Positions 33,442 through 41,995 of a stretch of 64,000 nucleotides of DNA are shown piece by piece. Origin of the DNA: JAUYMM01 sp049301455 (GTDB lineage: Bacteria > Patescibacteriota > Microgenomatia > UBA8517); NCBI GenBank assembly GCA_049301455.1, contig JBAQKY010000029.1, forward strand, positions 44,338-108,337, written 5' to 3'. How positions within the stretch are numbered: position 1 is the stretch's first letter; each line of letters opens with the position of its first letter. A program made the position numbers and the translations under genes. The notes beneath the pieces were generated by a model. That model was given only the letters and a program-made list of their open reading frames with translations. It ran no database searches and was not told where the DNA came from.

Positions 33442-34074
33442 ATGCCAAAAGAAGAACCTAAGAAAAAAGTAGTTGTAGTTGAAGAAGTTGAAGCTGTTGA
33501 AGAAACTCCAAAACAGGAAGAAGTTGCTCCAGTCGAAATTAAAGATACAGAAAAGGAAGAAGTTGTCGAACAAATTAATCAAGTTGATCCTGCAGAAGAT
33601 TACGATAGACCAAATTATCTATGGATAATTGTACCAACTGCTTTATTGGTTGGAGCTTTAGTTGGTGGTTTAATTACTTATTTTTCAGGTCTTTCAAGAC
33701 TTGAGGGTAATGAACCTACAGTAACACCTGTTGCAACTGCAATTTCAGAAGTTAAAGAGACCCCTGTTGCTTCAACCACACCAACTGTTAAAAGAGATGG
33801 ACTTAAAGTGCAAGTTTTAAATGGTAGTGGTGTGTCAGGTGCTGCAGGAAAAGCAAAGACACTACTTGAAGGATTAGGATATACATCTGTTGATACAGGT
33901 AATGCTTCATCATCAGATTTTGCAAATACAGAAGTTGCTGTCAAGGAATCTGCAAAAGAGTACTTAGATTTAGTTATAAAAGATCTTTCAAAAGAATATG
34001 AGGCAACTGCAGCTGCAAAAGTATTACCAACTAGCAGCAAGTATGATATAGTCATCACACTTGGCAAAAAATGA
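33442..34074 (+). CDS. Single-pass membrane protein with LytR_C domain
   Basis: The protein has 210 residues. A Glu/Lys/Val-rich cytoplasmic tail (1-55) precedes a membrane helix (about 60-82), a Thr/Pro-rich linker and a LytR C-terminal domain from about 115 (KVQVLNGSGVSGAAGKAKTLLEGLGY, then VVIT-type ending IVITLGK). LytR_C domains usually sit behind an LCP ligase domain, which is absent here, so this is a stand-alone form of unknown role near the wall. TATTAT (33430-33435) ends 6 nt before the ATG. Confidence 0.82.
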   Translation: MPKEEPKKKVVVVEEVEAVEETPKQEEVAPVEIKDTEKEEVVEQINQVDPAEDYDRPNYLWIIVPTALLVGALVGGLITYFSGLSRLEGNEPTVTPVATAISEVKETPVASTTPTVKRDGLKVQVLNGSGVSGAAGKAKTLLEGLGYTSVDTGNASSSDFANTEVAVKESAKEYLDLVIKDLSKEYEATAAAKVLPTSSKYDIVITLGKK

Positions 34075-35144
34075 AATTACCTCCTCTCCCAGTTTTCTTC
34101 CCTGATGCTACTCGTGGCTTAATTAAGTCACTAGATACTACTGATATTGAAAACACAAAAACCAATGGAGTTTTGGTAAATACCTATCACCTTTTGAAGG
34201 ATTTGGGTAAAGATTACATAAAGGCTCGGGGCGGGATTAAAAAATTCATGAATTGGGATGGTTATGTGATTTCTGACTCTGGTGGTTTTCAAGTTGGAAG
34301 TTTAATTAAAATGAACCCAACAAAGGGCCATGTCAGTAACCGTGGTGTTCTTTTTAAGCCAGAAGGTGAGAAACAGGTCATGTTAACTCCTGAGAATTCT
34401 ATTGAATTTCAAATGGAGCTTGGTAGTGATATGGTTGTTGTTTTGGATGATTTTACAGACCCTAATGCAACCTATGAGGAGGCAAAGATATCAGTTGATA
34501 GAACAATATCTTGGGCCAAAAGAAGCAAAGAAGAATTTCTACGTATAGTTAAAGATAAAAATTTTACAGATAATAATAGACCTCTGATATTAGGTGTCGT
34601 CCAAGGTGGATATTATCAAGATTTAAGAAAATATTGTGCTGAGGAACTTGTCAAAATTGGATTTGATGGTTTTGGCTACGGTGGTTGGCCAATGACTAAA
34701 GAAGGTACTTTTGATTTTGAATCTGCACAAACAATTGCAGATAATACGCCAGAAGACTATCTGTTATATGGTTTAGGGATAGGTAAGCCTGAGGACGTCG
34801 TTGCACTTAGCAAAATGGGCTATGACATTTTTGATTGTGTCTTGCCAACAAGGGATGCAAGGCATGGCAGGGCTTATGTTTTTAATTCCTCAAAAATAGA
34901 TGAAGTTAACCTTGATGGTGATTTTTACCATTTTGTAAGTTTGACTAAGGGAAAAATGATGGATGATGATAGTAAATTAAGTGATGTCTGCGATTGTCTA
35001 ACCTGTAGTAGGTATACAAGAAGTTATTTAGCTCATTTATTTAAGACTAAAGACCCAATATCTGGAAGATTGATAACAATTCATAATTTACGTTTTTATT
35101 CCATACTGATGGAGAAAATACGTGAGCTTTCTGTGCCTAAATAA
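34071..35144 (+). CDS. tgt: Queuine/archaeosine tRNA-ribosyltransferase (TGT) family protein
   Basis: This 357-residue TIM-barrel enzyme should exchange a guanine base for a 7-deazaguanine. Matches are the ISDSGGFQVGSL active-site loop, MVVLDDFTDPNATYEEA, FDCVLPTRDARHG with the nucleophilic Asp, and a zinc site CDCLTCSRYTRSYLAHL. The base-recognition segment, normally IGGLAVGE, reads FGYGGWPMTKEG, which is unlike housekeeping TGTs, so substrate preference may differ. No queuosine synthesis genes are seen. It overlaps the LytR_C gene by 4 nt. Confidence 0.85.
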   Translation: MKLPPLPVFFPDATRGLIKSLDTTDIENTKTNGVLVNTYHLLKDLGKDYIKARGGIKKFMNWDGYVISDSGGFQVGSLIKMNPTKGHVSNRGVLFKPEGEKQVMLTPENSIEFQMELGSDMVVVLDDFTDPNATYEEAKISVDRTISWAKRSKEEFLRIVKDKNFTDNNRPLILGVVQGGYYQDLRKYCAEELVKIGFDGFGYGGWPMTKEGTFDFESAQTIADNTPEDYLLYGLGIGKPEDVVALSKMGYDIFDCVLPTRDARHGRAYVFNSSKIDEVNLDGDFYHFVSLTKGKMMDDDSKLSDVCDCLTCSRYTRSYLAHLFKTKDPISGRLITIHNLRFYSILMEKIRELSVPK

Positions 35145-35154
35145 AGCTAAATGC

Positions 35155-35184
35155 TTGACAAGTCATATCCATTATGGGTATACT
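35155..35184 (+). promoter_or_regulatory. Consensus promoter that fixes the 35196 start
   Basis: TTGACA (35155-35160), an 18-nt spacer and TATACT (35179-35184) lie downstream of an in-frame ATG at 35151 and 11 nt upstream of the ATG at 35196. The earlier ATG would be outside the transcript. Confidence 0.75.
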
Positions 35185-35195
35185 CGGCCACGTAC

Positions 35196-35852
35196 ATGGA
35201 AGACCAATCACAACAAGAACAAACACAAGTAACTCCACCACAGGCAACTGCATATTCTGTTTCTCAAACAAAACAAAAAAGTGGAGGTTCAAAATGGTTA
35301 ATTATTTTTATAATTCTTTTAATTCTTGGTGGAGCAGGTATTTATTTCTTTACTAAATCAGCAGCAGAACCAATTGCAACACCAACACCTTCGTTTAATG
35401 TCACACCTATTGAAGACAAAGCAACATCAACACCTGTTGCAACAAAATCACCAGAACCTACAAAGAAAGATGAAGTTTCAATTGAAATTCAAAATGGAAC
35501 AGGTATTACTGGAGAAGCTAAATTATTGTCAGATAAACTTAAAGCACTTGGTTATTCAGATATAACAGCAGGAAATGCACCAACAACAGATAACACAGCT
35601 ACAACAGTTACTTTTTCAAAATCACTTTCTCAATCAATTCAAGATGAGTTGAAAAAAGAACTTGAGTCTTTCTACAAAGAAGTAAATGTTAAAACATCAT
35701 CAACTCAAAAGTCTGATGTTGTAATAATCACAGGTTTAAGAGCATCTCAGACATCAAAGCCAGCTGCATCAGCAACACCTAAATCAACAGGTGCAACTGC
35801 TACACCATCAGCTTCTCCAAAAGCAACATCTTCAGCCTCACCTTCAAACTAG
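35196..35852 (+). CDS. Single-pass membrane protein with LytR_C domain
   Basis: About 218 residues. A Gln/Thr-rich cytoplasmic tail is followed by a basic stop and membrane helix (SKWLIIFIILLILGGAGIYFF), a Thr/Pro-rich spacer, then a LytR_C-type domain (VSIEIQNGTGITGEAKLLSDKL, ending SDVVIITGL) and a Ser/Thr/Ala/Pro-rich tail of about 35 residues. It is a paralogue of the protein at 33442, the two genes flanking tgt. The upstream ATG at 35151 is rejected because a consensus promoter lies downstream of it. Confidence 0.8.
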   Translation: MEDQSQQEQTQVTPPQATAYSVSQTKQKSGGSKWLIIFIILLILGGAGIYFFTKSAAEPIATPTPSFNVTPIEDKATSTPVATKSPEPTKKDEVSIEIQNGTGITGEAKLLSDKLKALGYSDITAGNAPTTDNTATTVTFSKSLSQSIQDELKKELESFYKEVNVKTSSTQKSDVVIITGLRASQTSKPAASATPKSTGATATPSASPKATSSASPSN

Positions 35853-35868
35853 TATATAATATATTTAT

Positions 35869-36324
35869 ATGTCAGTTGCTCAAGATTTTTTTTCAAATAT
35901 TGGTAGTTATTTTATTAATTTGTATTTAACTAAAAACTATTTACAAGCAGGTGCAATAGTTATCCTTGTCTTTTTACTTGTTCTCACTTTGGCTCAAATC
36001 AGACGTCATGCAGCAGAATGGTCACTTAAAGGTTGGGTTGTTGGTTTATTCTTTGGGTTTTTGTTAACTTTAATTTTGGAGGGATTTTTGTTAATTGCAG
36101 GCAGAACAGCTCTAACTGAGCTTTTGGGTTGGAAAAATGCACCAAAACCGATTACAAGAGCTCTTGATATAGGTAAAGATAAACTCACTAATGTTTTAGG
36201 AACTACTGATCAGATACCAACATCATATGCAAGCAATACAACGACGGATGACGCTTTAAATGTTCTTCAAAATTTAAATCCTGATGAAATGCGAAAAATA
36301 AAAGCTATAATATGCACTCCATAA
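35869..36324 (+). CDS. Two-helix membrane protein, unknown
   Basis: A 151-residue protein with two hydrophobic helices (about 26-43 and 56-78) separated by a basic loop (IRRHAAEWSLKG), then a soluble tail containing an alpha-helical end (DDALNVLQNLNPDEMRKIKAIICTP). I do not recognise a family. TATAAT/TAATAT lies 6-8 nt before the ATG. It is followed after 4 nt by prfB and is probably cotranscribed. Confidence 0.65.
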   Translation: MSVAQDFFSNIGSYFINLYLTKNYLQAGAIVILVFLLVLTLAQIRRHAAEWSLKGWVVGLFFGFLLTLILEGFLLIAGRTALTELLGWKNAPKPITRALDIGKDKLTNVLGTTDQIPTSYASNTTTDDALNVLQNLNPDEMRKIKAIICTP

Positions 36325-36328
36325 CCAT

Positions 36329-37384
36329 ATGATTGACCCAGATTTAAAAATTGAAGACCTAAATGAAAAGATGAGGTCATTAAAAGTGGTTTTAGATATT
36401 CCCAAAAAGGAGGAAGAACTAAAAAAACTTGAGAATGAATCTATTGACCCTCATCTATGGGATGACCAAAATAATGCGAAATTAGTACTTCAAAATCTAT
36501 CTAGTTTAAAAAATGAACTTGACGAAATTAAAGAAGTTTCAGATACATTGGAAATATTAAATGAGGTACAAGATGAAGAAGAACTAAATAAATTAGCAAG
36601 ACAAATTGCAAAATTGGAACTTAAATCATATCTTTCTAACCCATATGACAACAAAAACACAATTGTAACTATTCATGCAGGACAAGGTGGCACAGAAGCA
36701 ATGGACTGGACAGCCATGCTTTTTAGAATGTATATCAGATATTGTGAAAGAAAAGGATTTACAACAGAAACAATTGATTCCACACAAGGTGAAGAAGCAG
36801 GACTTAAAAGTGTTACTTTTGAAATTAAAGGAAGGTACGCTTATGGTTACTTAAAAGGTGAGGCAGGAACACATAGGTTGGTTCGCCAGTCGCCTTTTAA
36901 TGCAAATGATTTAAGACAAACTTCTTTTGCACTAGTTGAAGTTCTGCCAGACTTGGAAGCTTCAGATCTTCCTGACATACAGATTAAAGATGAGGAACTT
37001 GATTGGCAGTTTACTCGTGCAGGTGGACATGGTGGTCAAAATGTAAATAAAGTTTCAACAGCAGTTAGACTTACTCATTTACCAACAGGAATTGTAATTA
37101 CAGCTAGAACTGAAAGGTTCCAAGAACAAAATAGAAAAATTGCTTTAGGTCTACTTCGTGCAAAACTTTGGATTAGACAACAAGAGATGGAGAAAAACCA
37201 CCTGAAAGACATAAAAGGGGAATACAAACCTGCAAGCTGGGGTAATCAAATCAGATCATATGTATTGCATCCCTATAAAATGGTTAAAGATTTAAGAACT
37301 GAGGTTGAATCTGGAAATCCTGATAGTATACTTGATGGTGAAATTGATGAATTTATTGAGGCAGAATTGAAATTAAAATCGTAG
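36329..37384 (+). CDS. prfB: Peptide chain release factor 2
   Basis: A 351-residue class I release factor. The SPF tripeptide (VRQSPFNANDLRQ) marks recognition of UGA/UAA, and GGQ (AGGHGGQNVNKV) is the peptidyl-hydrolysis motif. The reading frame is continuous from the N-terminus, so the programmed +1 frameshift used by most bacteria to autoregulate RF2 is absent. Its presence shows that UGA is a stop in this genome. Confidence 0.96.
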   Translation: MIDPDLKIEDLNEKMRSLKVVLDIPKKEEELKKLENESIDPHLWDDQNNAKLVLQNLSSLKNELDEIKEVSDTLEILNEVQDEEELNKLARQIAKLELKSYLSNPYDNKNTIVTIHAGQGGTEAMDWTAMLFRMYIRYCERKGFTTETIDSTQGEEAGLKSVTFEIKGRYAYGYLKGEAGTHRLVRQSPFNANDLRQTSFALVEVLPDLEASDLPDIQIKDEELDWQFTRAGGHGGQNVNKVSTAVRLTHLPTGIVITARTERFQEQNRKIALGLLRAKLWIRQQEMEKNHLKDIKGEYKPASWGNQIRSYVLHPYKMVKDLRTEVESGNPDSILDGEIDEFIEAELKLKS

Positions 37385-37395
37385 AATCTACACAT

Positions 37396-37980
37396 ATGGA
37401 AGAACTAAATTTTAGATTAAAGCAAAGAATCACAGAACTAGCTTCGAAAGAAAATTTTATACATCATAAATGGTTTGTAAAATATCGCCTAAAGATAATT
37501 GAAAAAATATCTATGGAATTGTGTAATATTTATACTGAAGCTGATAAAAATTTAGTAATTTCTCTTGTTTATATTCATGATTTTGCAAAAATTTGTAATT
37601 TGGAATCTGATGTTCCGTTTGAAGAAATTAAGGGTTTAATGAAAGGAATTGGCTTTGAAACAAACTATATAACAAAAATAATTGAATATCTTGAAATTTT
37701 TGAGAAAAAGATGGAAATTGATCTTCATCTGTCACCAATTGAAGTAAGGATAGTTTCATCGGCTGATGGGGCATCGCATTTAGTAGGTCCATTTATGTCA
37801 ATATATTTATATGAAAACTCTAATAAAGCGATAGATGATTTGTTAAATGGAAATATAAATAAAGTTAATAAAGATTGGGAGAGGAAAATTGTTTTACCTG
37901 AGGTCAAAAAAGCCTTTCAAAGTAGATATGATTTTTGCATTGAAAATAATGGTAAAATTCCAGACAAGTTTTCAATCTAA
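37396..37980 (+). CDS. HD-like hydrolase, unknown substrate
   Basis: A 194-residue, mostly helical protein. The pattern NFIHHKWFVKYRLKIIEKI, SLVYIHDFAKI, then IVSSADGASHLVGP resembles the HD superfamily, with His, His-Asp and a late Asp spaced as expected. Similarity is weak and I do not recognise a close family. TAGAAT ends 8 nt before the ATG, and the gene lies 11 nt after prfB. Confidence 0.6.
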   Translation: MEELNFRLKQRITELASKENFIHHKWFVKYRLKIIEKISMELCNIYTEADKNLVISLVYIHDFAKICNLESDVPFEEIKGLMKGIGFETNYITKIIEYLEIFEKKMEIDLHLSPIEVRIVSSADGASHLVGPFMSIYLYENSNKAIDDLLNGNINKVNKDWERKIVLPEVKKAFQSRYDFCIENNGKIPDKFSI

Positions 37981-38028
37981 TAATCCCTCCACTTGTTTGA
38001 CTTGGTGAATTATGGTAATTTTATATGT

Positions 38029-38496
38029 ATGGAAAGTACATTAAATCCTGCCCAAAATAATGTTGTTCGTAAGTTTGAAACTCCAAAGTCTTCAAATAAT
38101 AATTTAGTATTAGGTTTGATTTCTATTGTCGTTGTGCTTGCAGGAATTGGTTTAGGCTATATGCTTTCAGGTGTAGGTGGCACTAAAACAGGTTCTGGAG
38201 CCAAAAACAGTGGTAATAGTGTTGTTGTTAGTCAAAATGAGGCTGGTATTAAAGATGAATCAAAGTTTGCAACTACCACAGATGGTGTTTTGACAGAAGG
38301 TGGTATTGGTGGAGAAGGCACACATCATCTTGTACGTGGAAGTGGACCTTCTCAATATGCATATTTGACTTCAAGCGTTGTTGATCTTTCAGTTTTTGAA
38401 GGAAAAAAAGTTCAGGTTTGGGGAGATACAATTTCAGGTAAAAAGGCTGGCTGGTTAATAGATGTTGGTAAAATTAAAGTTGTGGAGGGCGAATGA
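38029..38496 (+). CDS. Membrane-anchored OB-fold-like hypothetical protein
   Basis: About 155 residues. A short cytoplasmic N-terminus and a membrane helix (LVLGLISIVVVLAGIGLGYML) precede a Gly/Ser-rich linker and a compact beta domain (THHLVRGSGPSQYAYLTSSV, KKVQVWGDTISGKKAGWLID) that looks like a small OB fold. A TTG start at 37993 is possible; I prefer the ATG at 38029, which gives the normal type II anchor. The last 4 nt overlap ftsE, placing it in the ftsEX operon. Confidence 0.68.
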   Translation: MESTLNPAQNNVVRKFETPKSSNNNLVLGLISIVVVLAGIGLGYMLSGVGGTKTGSGAKNSGNSVVVSQNEAGIKDESKFATTTDGVLTEGGIGGEGTHHLVRGSGPSQYAYLTSSVVDLSVFEGKKVQVWGDTISGKKAGWLIDVGKIKVVEGE

Positions 38497-39146
38497 TCCA
38501 ATTTGAAAATGTCACAAAATCTTTCGGTTCAATAAATGCACTAGATGATGTTTCTTTTGAGATTAAATCTGGTGAATTTGTATTTTTGACTGGTCCATCA
38601 GGAGCAGGAAAGACTACAATTTTAAAAATGATACTTCGTGATACTTTGCCAGATTCAGGAAAGGTTATCTTTGATGGTGTAGATATAACAGATCTTTCAA
38701 CTAAAGATGTACCAAATTTGAGACAACAGATGGGAATAGTTTTTCAGGACTTTAAAGTTCTCCCTGAAAGAACAGTCGCTGAAAATGTTGAAGTTGCTTT
38801 GGCTGTTTCAGATGTAGATCAAGAAGAGTGGGATAAAAGGGTTAATCATGTGTTAAAACTTGTTGGCTTGTCAAATCGGTCTAAACTTTTTCCATCTCAA
38901 CTTTCTGGTGGAGAACTCCAAAGAGTATCATTAGCCCGAGCTTTGGTAATAAATCCTAAAATAATTCTTGCTGACGAACCAACAGGAAATTTGGATTGGA
39001 AAACAGCCGAAGGGATAATGGAGCTTTTAGAAAAAATTAATAAAGAAGGTAAAACTATTATAATGGCCACACACCATGAAGGTATTATTAAACATGCAAA
39101 ACATAGAATTATTAATTTGGATGATGGTAAAATTAATAAACAATGA
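38493..39146 (+). CDS. ftsE: Cell-division ABC ATPase FtsE
   Basis: A 217-residue ATPase with Walker A GPSGAGKTT, Q-loop VFQDFKVLPERTVAENV, signature QLSGGELQRVSLARAL, Walker B IILADEPTGNLD and switch His in MATHHEGII. The FtsE-type Q-loop sequence separates it from other ABC ATPases. With FtsX it controls wall hydrolases at the division site. A GGAGG Shine-Dalgarno-like sequence lies 4 nt before the ATG, one of the few clear ones in the window. The ATG overlaps the previous stop by 4 nt, and ftsX follows with a 4-nt overlap. Confidence 0.96.
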   Translation: MIQFENVTKSFGSINALDDVSFEIKSGEFVFLTGPSGAGKTTILKMILRDTLPDSGKVIFDGVDITDLSTKDVPNLRQQMGIVFQDFKVLPERTVAENVEVALAVSDVDQEEWDKRVNHVLKLVGLSNRSKLFPSQLSGGELQRVSLARALVINPKIILADEPTGNLDWKTAEGIMELLEKINKEGKTIIMATHHEGIIKHAKHRIINLDDGKINKQ

Positions 39147-40060
39147 GCATACACACAAGAACAGCAATTGATGCAATAAAAAGATCACCATTTCAGGCTA
39201 TGTCTGCAATTTTTGTTATGGCTTTAACCTTTTTTGTAGCCACAACTGTTGCTGTTTTGGTCTATGCTTCTAATAAATCACTAACATACATTGAAACCAG
39301 ACCTCAAATAATTGCATTTTTGAATAAAGACGTAGAAGAACAGCAAGTTTTGGCACTTCAAAATAAATTATCAGCTGACACCAGAATTAAAGATATTAAA
39401 TACGTTCCAAAGGAGGAAGCATTGGAAATATACAAAAAAGCTACAGTTGATAATCCACTTTTAGCAGAACTAGTCTCCCCTTCAATATTTCCAGCATCGC
39501 TTGAATTCTCAGTAGTTGATCTATCACTTGCCCAAAACGTGATAACAGAAATAGGAAATGAGGAAGTTGTTGATCAAGTAGGTTTCACTGCAAATATTGG
39601 TGGAGAAAAATCACTTGATGATGTTGTGAATAGACTTAAAAACATAAGTTATTATGTTAGAGTCGGTGGCATTACATTTGTAGGTGTATTAGCTGCAACA
39701 TCATTTTTGGTTTTACTTGTGATCATTAGTATGAGAATGACTTCTAGAAAAGGTGAGATTGAAATTTTAAGTCTAATTGGCGCCACACCTGGATTTGTAA
39801 GTAAACCTATTATCTTGGAAGGTGTACTTTATTCATTAATGGGTGTTGTTATTGGTTGGGTTTCATCATTCATACTTTGGTTATACTTGGCGCCAAATAT
39901 TCTTTCATACTTTGGGCAAATTCCAGTTCTTCCGAAAGAACCAACCGCTTTCTTTGTTTTATTTTTGATAATTCTTGGAATAGAACTTCTTGCAGGACTA
40001 ACTTTAGCATTGGTAGGAACCTTGATTGCAGTCAAGAGATCACTCAAAAGAGTGAAGTAA
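39143..40060 (+). CDS. ftsX: Cell-division protein FtsX
   Basis: A 305-residue membrane protein with four helices: one near the N-terminus (about 22-43), then three C-terminal (about 175-197, 225-250 and 268-295). The large extracytoplasmic domain after the first helix (FLNKDVEEQQV, KYVPKEEALEIYKK, PASLEFSVVD) is typical of FtsX and is the part that contacts EnvC/PcsB-type proteins. It overlaps ftsE by 4 nt and is followed 29 nt later by the coiled-coil M23 peptidase gene, the expected partner. Confidence 0.95.
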   Translation: MSIHTRTAIDAIKRSPFQAMSAIFVMALTFFVATTVAVLVYASNKSLTYIETRPQIIAFLNKDVEEQQVLALQNKLSADTRIKDIKYVPKEEALEIYKKATVDNPLLAELVSPSIFPASLEFSVVDLSLAQNVITEIGNEEVVDQVGFTANIGGEKSLDDVVNRLKNISYYVRVGGITFVGVLAATSFLVLLVIISMRMTSRKGEIEILSLIGATPGFVSKPIILEGVLYSLMGVVIGWVSSFILWLYLAPNILSYFGQIPVLPKEPTAFFVLFLIILGIELLAGLTLALVGTLIAVKRSLKRVK

Positions 40061-40089
40061 TAATATACTTATAAAAGGAAAATACCTAA

Positions 40090-41193
40090 ATGCTGAAAAT
40101 ATTTTTAACATCGTTTGTCGTTGCCTTACTCTCCATTTTCAATTTTCAGGTTCATGCCGCAGAATGTGATGGCTTAGGAATAAACGAGAAAATTGAGTGT
40201 CTTAAAAAAGAAACTGAAAAGTTAAGTGGTCAGTCAAAAACACTTTCAAGTCAAATCTCACAATTTGATGCACAAATTAAACTTACTACTTTAAAAGTTG
40301 AACAAACCCAAGAGAAAATTGATCAGCTTTCAGGAAGAATCGACCAACTTGAGGGGTCATTGGGCTCACTTACTGAGGCGTTTTCAGAAAGGGTGGTTGA
40401 GACTTATAAAATGTCAAAAGTTAACGATCCTCTATTGCTTCTTATTTCCTCCCCCAATCTTAATGAAGTTTTTTCAAGATATTCATACTTAAGAAAAATT
40501 CAGGATGCAGATAGAGATCTTTTGCAAAGACTACAACAAGCCCAAGATACATACAAAGATGAAAGAGTTGATCAAGAACAACTACAAAATGAACTTGAGT
40601 CACAACAAAAATTATTAAATACTCAGAAACTAGCTAAAAAATTATTACTTGATCAAACAAAGAATGATGAAAAGAAATATCAGACATTATTGTCACAAGC
40701 ATTAGCTGAAAAAGCCGCCATTGAAAAAGCACTTGTTTCAGGTACTAAAGTTGGCCCTGTAAAGGCTGGCGATCCAATTGCAATGGTTGGTAATTCTGGA
40801 TATCCAAGTTGTTCGACTGGAAAACATTTGCATTTTGAAGTTAGAAAAAATAACACATGGGTAGATCCTGCCCCATTCCTCCAGAACAAAACAATCCAAG
40901 ATGAGGAAAAAGGTGGAACAGCAAGTATTGGTTCTGGGGGTTGGCAGTGGCCATTATCAGATCCGATTAGAATGACTCAGCATTATGGACATACCCCTTG
41001 GTCATGGAGATATTCATATTCAGGTGGAATTCATACAGGTTTTGATTTAAATTCATCATCATCTGATGTAATTCGTGCCCCAGCAGATGGGAATTTGTTT
41101 AAATCATCTGAAAAATGTGGAAGTAGTACAATTAATATAGTCTACATTGAGCATGCAGACAGTGTTATAAGTTTTTACTTACATGTCCAGTAA
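40090..41193 (+). CDS. Coiled-coil M23 peptidase, apparently circularly permuted
   Basis: A 367-residue secreted protein. A signal peptide (1-23) is followed by a long coiled coil (about 30-205), as in EnvC and PcsB, and an M23/LytM-like domain whose motifs come in reversed order. HLHFE (His246, His248) with GDPIAMVGNSGYPSCSTGK before it, normally the end of the domain, comes first. The normal beginning follows: WPLSDPIRMTQHYG, then HTGFD (His315, Asp319). The chain ends at YLHVQ (His365). All zinc and catalytic residues are present. The gene lies just after ftsX; a TATACT/TAATAT box and AAAGGAAA lie upstream. Role: division-site peptidoglycan hydrolase (inferred). Confidence 0.85.
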   Translation: MLKIFLTSFVVALLSIFNFQVHAAECDGLGINEKIECLKKETEKLSGQSKTLSSQISQFDAQIKLTTLKVEQTQEKIDQLSGRIDQLEGSLGSLTEAFSERVVETYKMSKVNDPLLLLISSPNLNEVFSRYSYLRKIQDADRDLLQRLQQAQDTYKDERVDQEQLQNELESQQKLLNTQKLAKKLLLDQTKNDEKKYQTLLSQALAEKAAIEKALVSGTKVGPVKAGDPIAMVGNSGYPSCSTGKHLHFEVRKNNTWVDPAPFLQNKTIQDEEKGGTASIGSGGWQWPLSDPIRMTQHYGHTPWSWRYSYSGGIHTGFDLNSSSSDVIRAPADGNLFKSSEKCGSSTINIVYIEHADSVISFYLHVQ

Positions 41194-41995
41194 AATAGAA
41201 TATATATTTTTAACTTTATTAGTATTTTTTATCTATCCTCAACACATTAAAGCATCTTTCAGTTTTAATATCTCAAGTCCAAGCGCCACATTAATTACAT
41301 CTGGTGGTCAGGAAGTTGATGTTTCAATAAATATCACAGATCTACCAAGTGAATCATACCTTAGAGTTTCTTTGCAAAAAGAAGGCGGAGGGTCATATTT
41401 TGGATATATTAAAAACAATAATAATGAATGGTCCAAAATTTTAGCACTGAATAGTGATTGTACGGGCTATTTTAAAGTTTCTGACTTAAGTACAACACTT
41501 GTTAATTTAAAATATAAAATAGGTGACGATATTATATTAGATAATGGAAACTACCTTTTAAAAGCTCACAAGTTTACTAAAACGTGCAATTCATATTCAG
41601 ACAGTACAAATTCAATTTCTTTTGTTGTAACTTTACCAACTCCAACTCCTACAATTTCTCCAACTAACCCTCCAACACAAGCGCCAACAACTGCACCTAC
41701 TGCTTCACCTACAGCTAAACCTAGTCCTACCAAATCACCAACACCAAAACCTACAGTTTCTGCCACACCAACTGAGGAGCCAGAAACTACCGATGAACTA
41801 GTTCAAGAAATTAAAAGTGAAATTACTATTGAATCTGATAAACCTATACCTACTGGTTTAGTTGCTGGAGCAAGCACGGAAAATAAATCAAAAACAGTTG
41901 CTTTTATTTTCATTTCTCTAGGAATCTTACTTTTGGGCTATTGTGGATATTTAATATATAATGTTAAGAATGGAAAAGTTAAAGAGAGCAGCTAG
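41183..41995 (+). CDS. Surface protein with Pro/Thr stalk and C-terminal anchor
   Basis: The protein has 270 residues. An N-terminal signal (about 6-25), a beta-sandwich-like domain (about 27-150, with two Cys, SPSATLITSGGQEVDVSIN), a long Thr/Pro/Ala/Ser stalk (about 152-195), an acidic spacer and a C-terminal membrane helix (VAFIFISLGILLLGYCGYLI) with a Lys-rich tail. There is no LPxTG motif. It resembles a domain displayed on a stalk at the cell surface. It overlaps the M23 gene by 11 nt. Confidence 0.72.
   Translation: MSSKIEYIFLTLLVFFIYPQHIKASFSFNISSPSATLITSGGQEVDVSINITDLPSESYLRVSLQKEGGGSYFGYIKNNNNEWSKILALNSDCTGYFKVSDLSTTLVNLKYKIGDDIILDNGNYLLKAHKFTKTCNSYSDSTNSISFVVTLPTPTPTISPTNPPTQAPTTAPTASPTAKPSPTKSPTPKPTVSATPTEEPETTDELVQEIKSEITIESDKPIPTGLVAGASTENKSKTVAFIFISLGILLLGYCGYLIYNVKNGKVKESS

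Noticed and set aside
35151..35195. Upstream ATG for the second LytR_C gene
   Set aside because: A consensus promoter (TTGACA-N18-TATACT) lies downstream of it, so this ATG would not be transcribed.
36329..36420. Programmed frameshift in prfB
   Set aside because: The frame is open throughout and the N-terminus aligns with RF2 without a shift.
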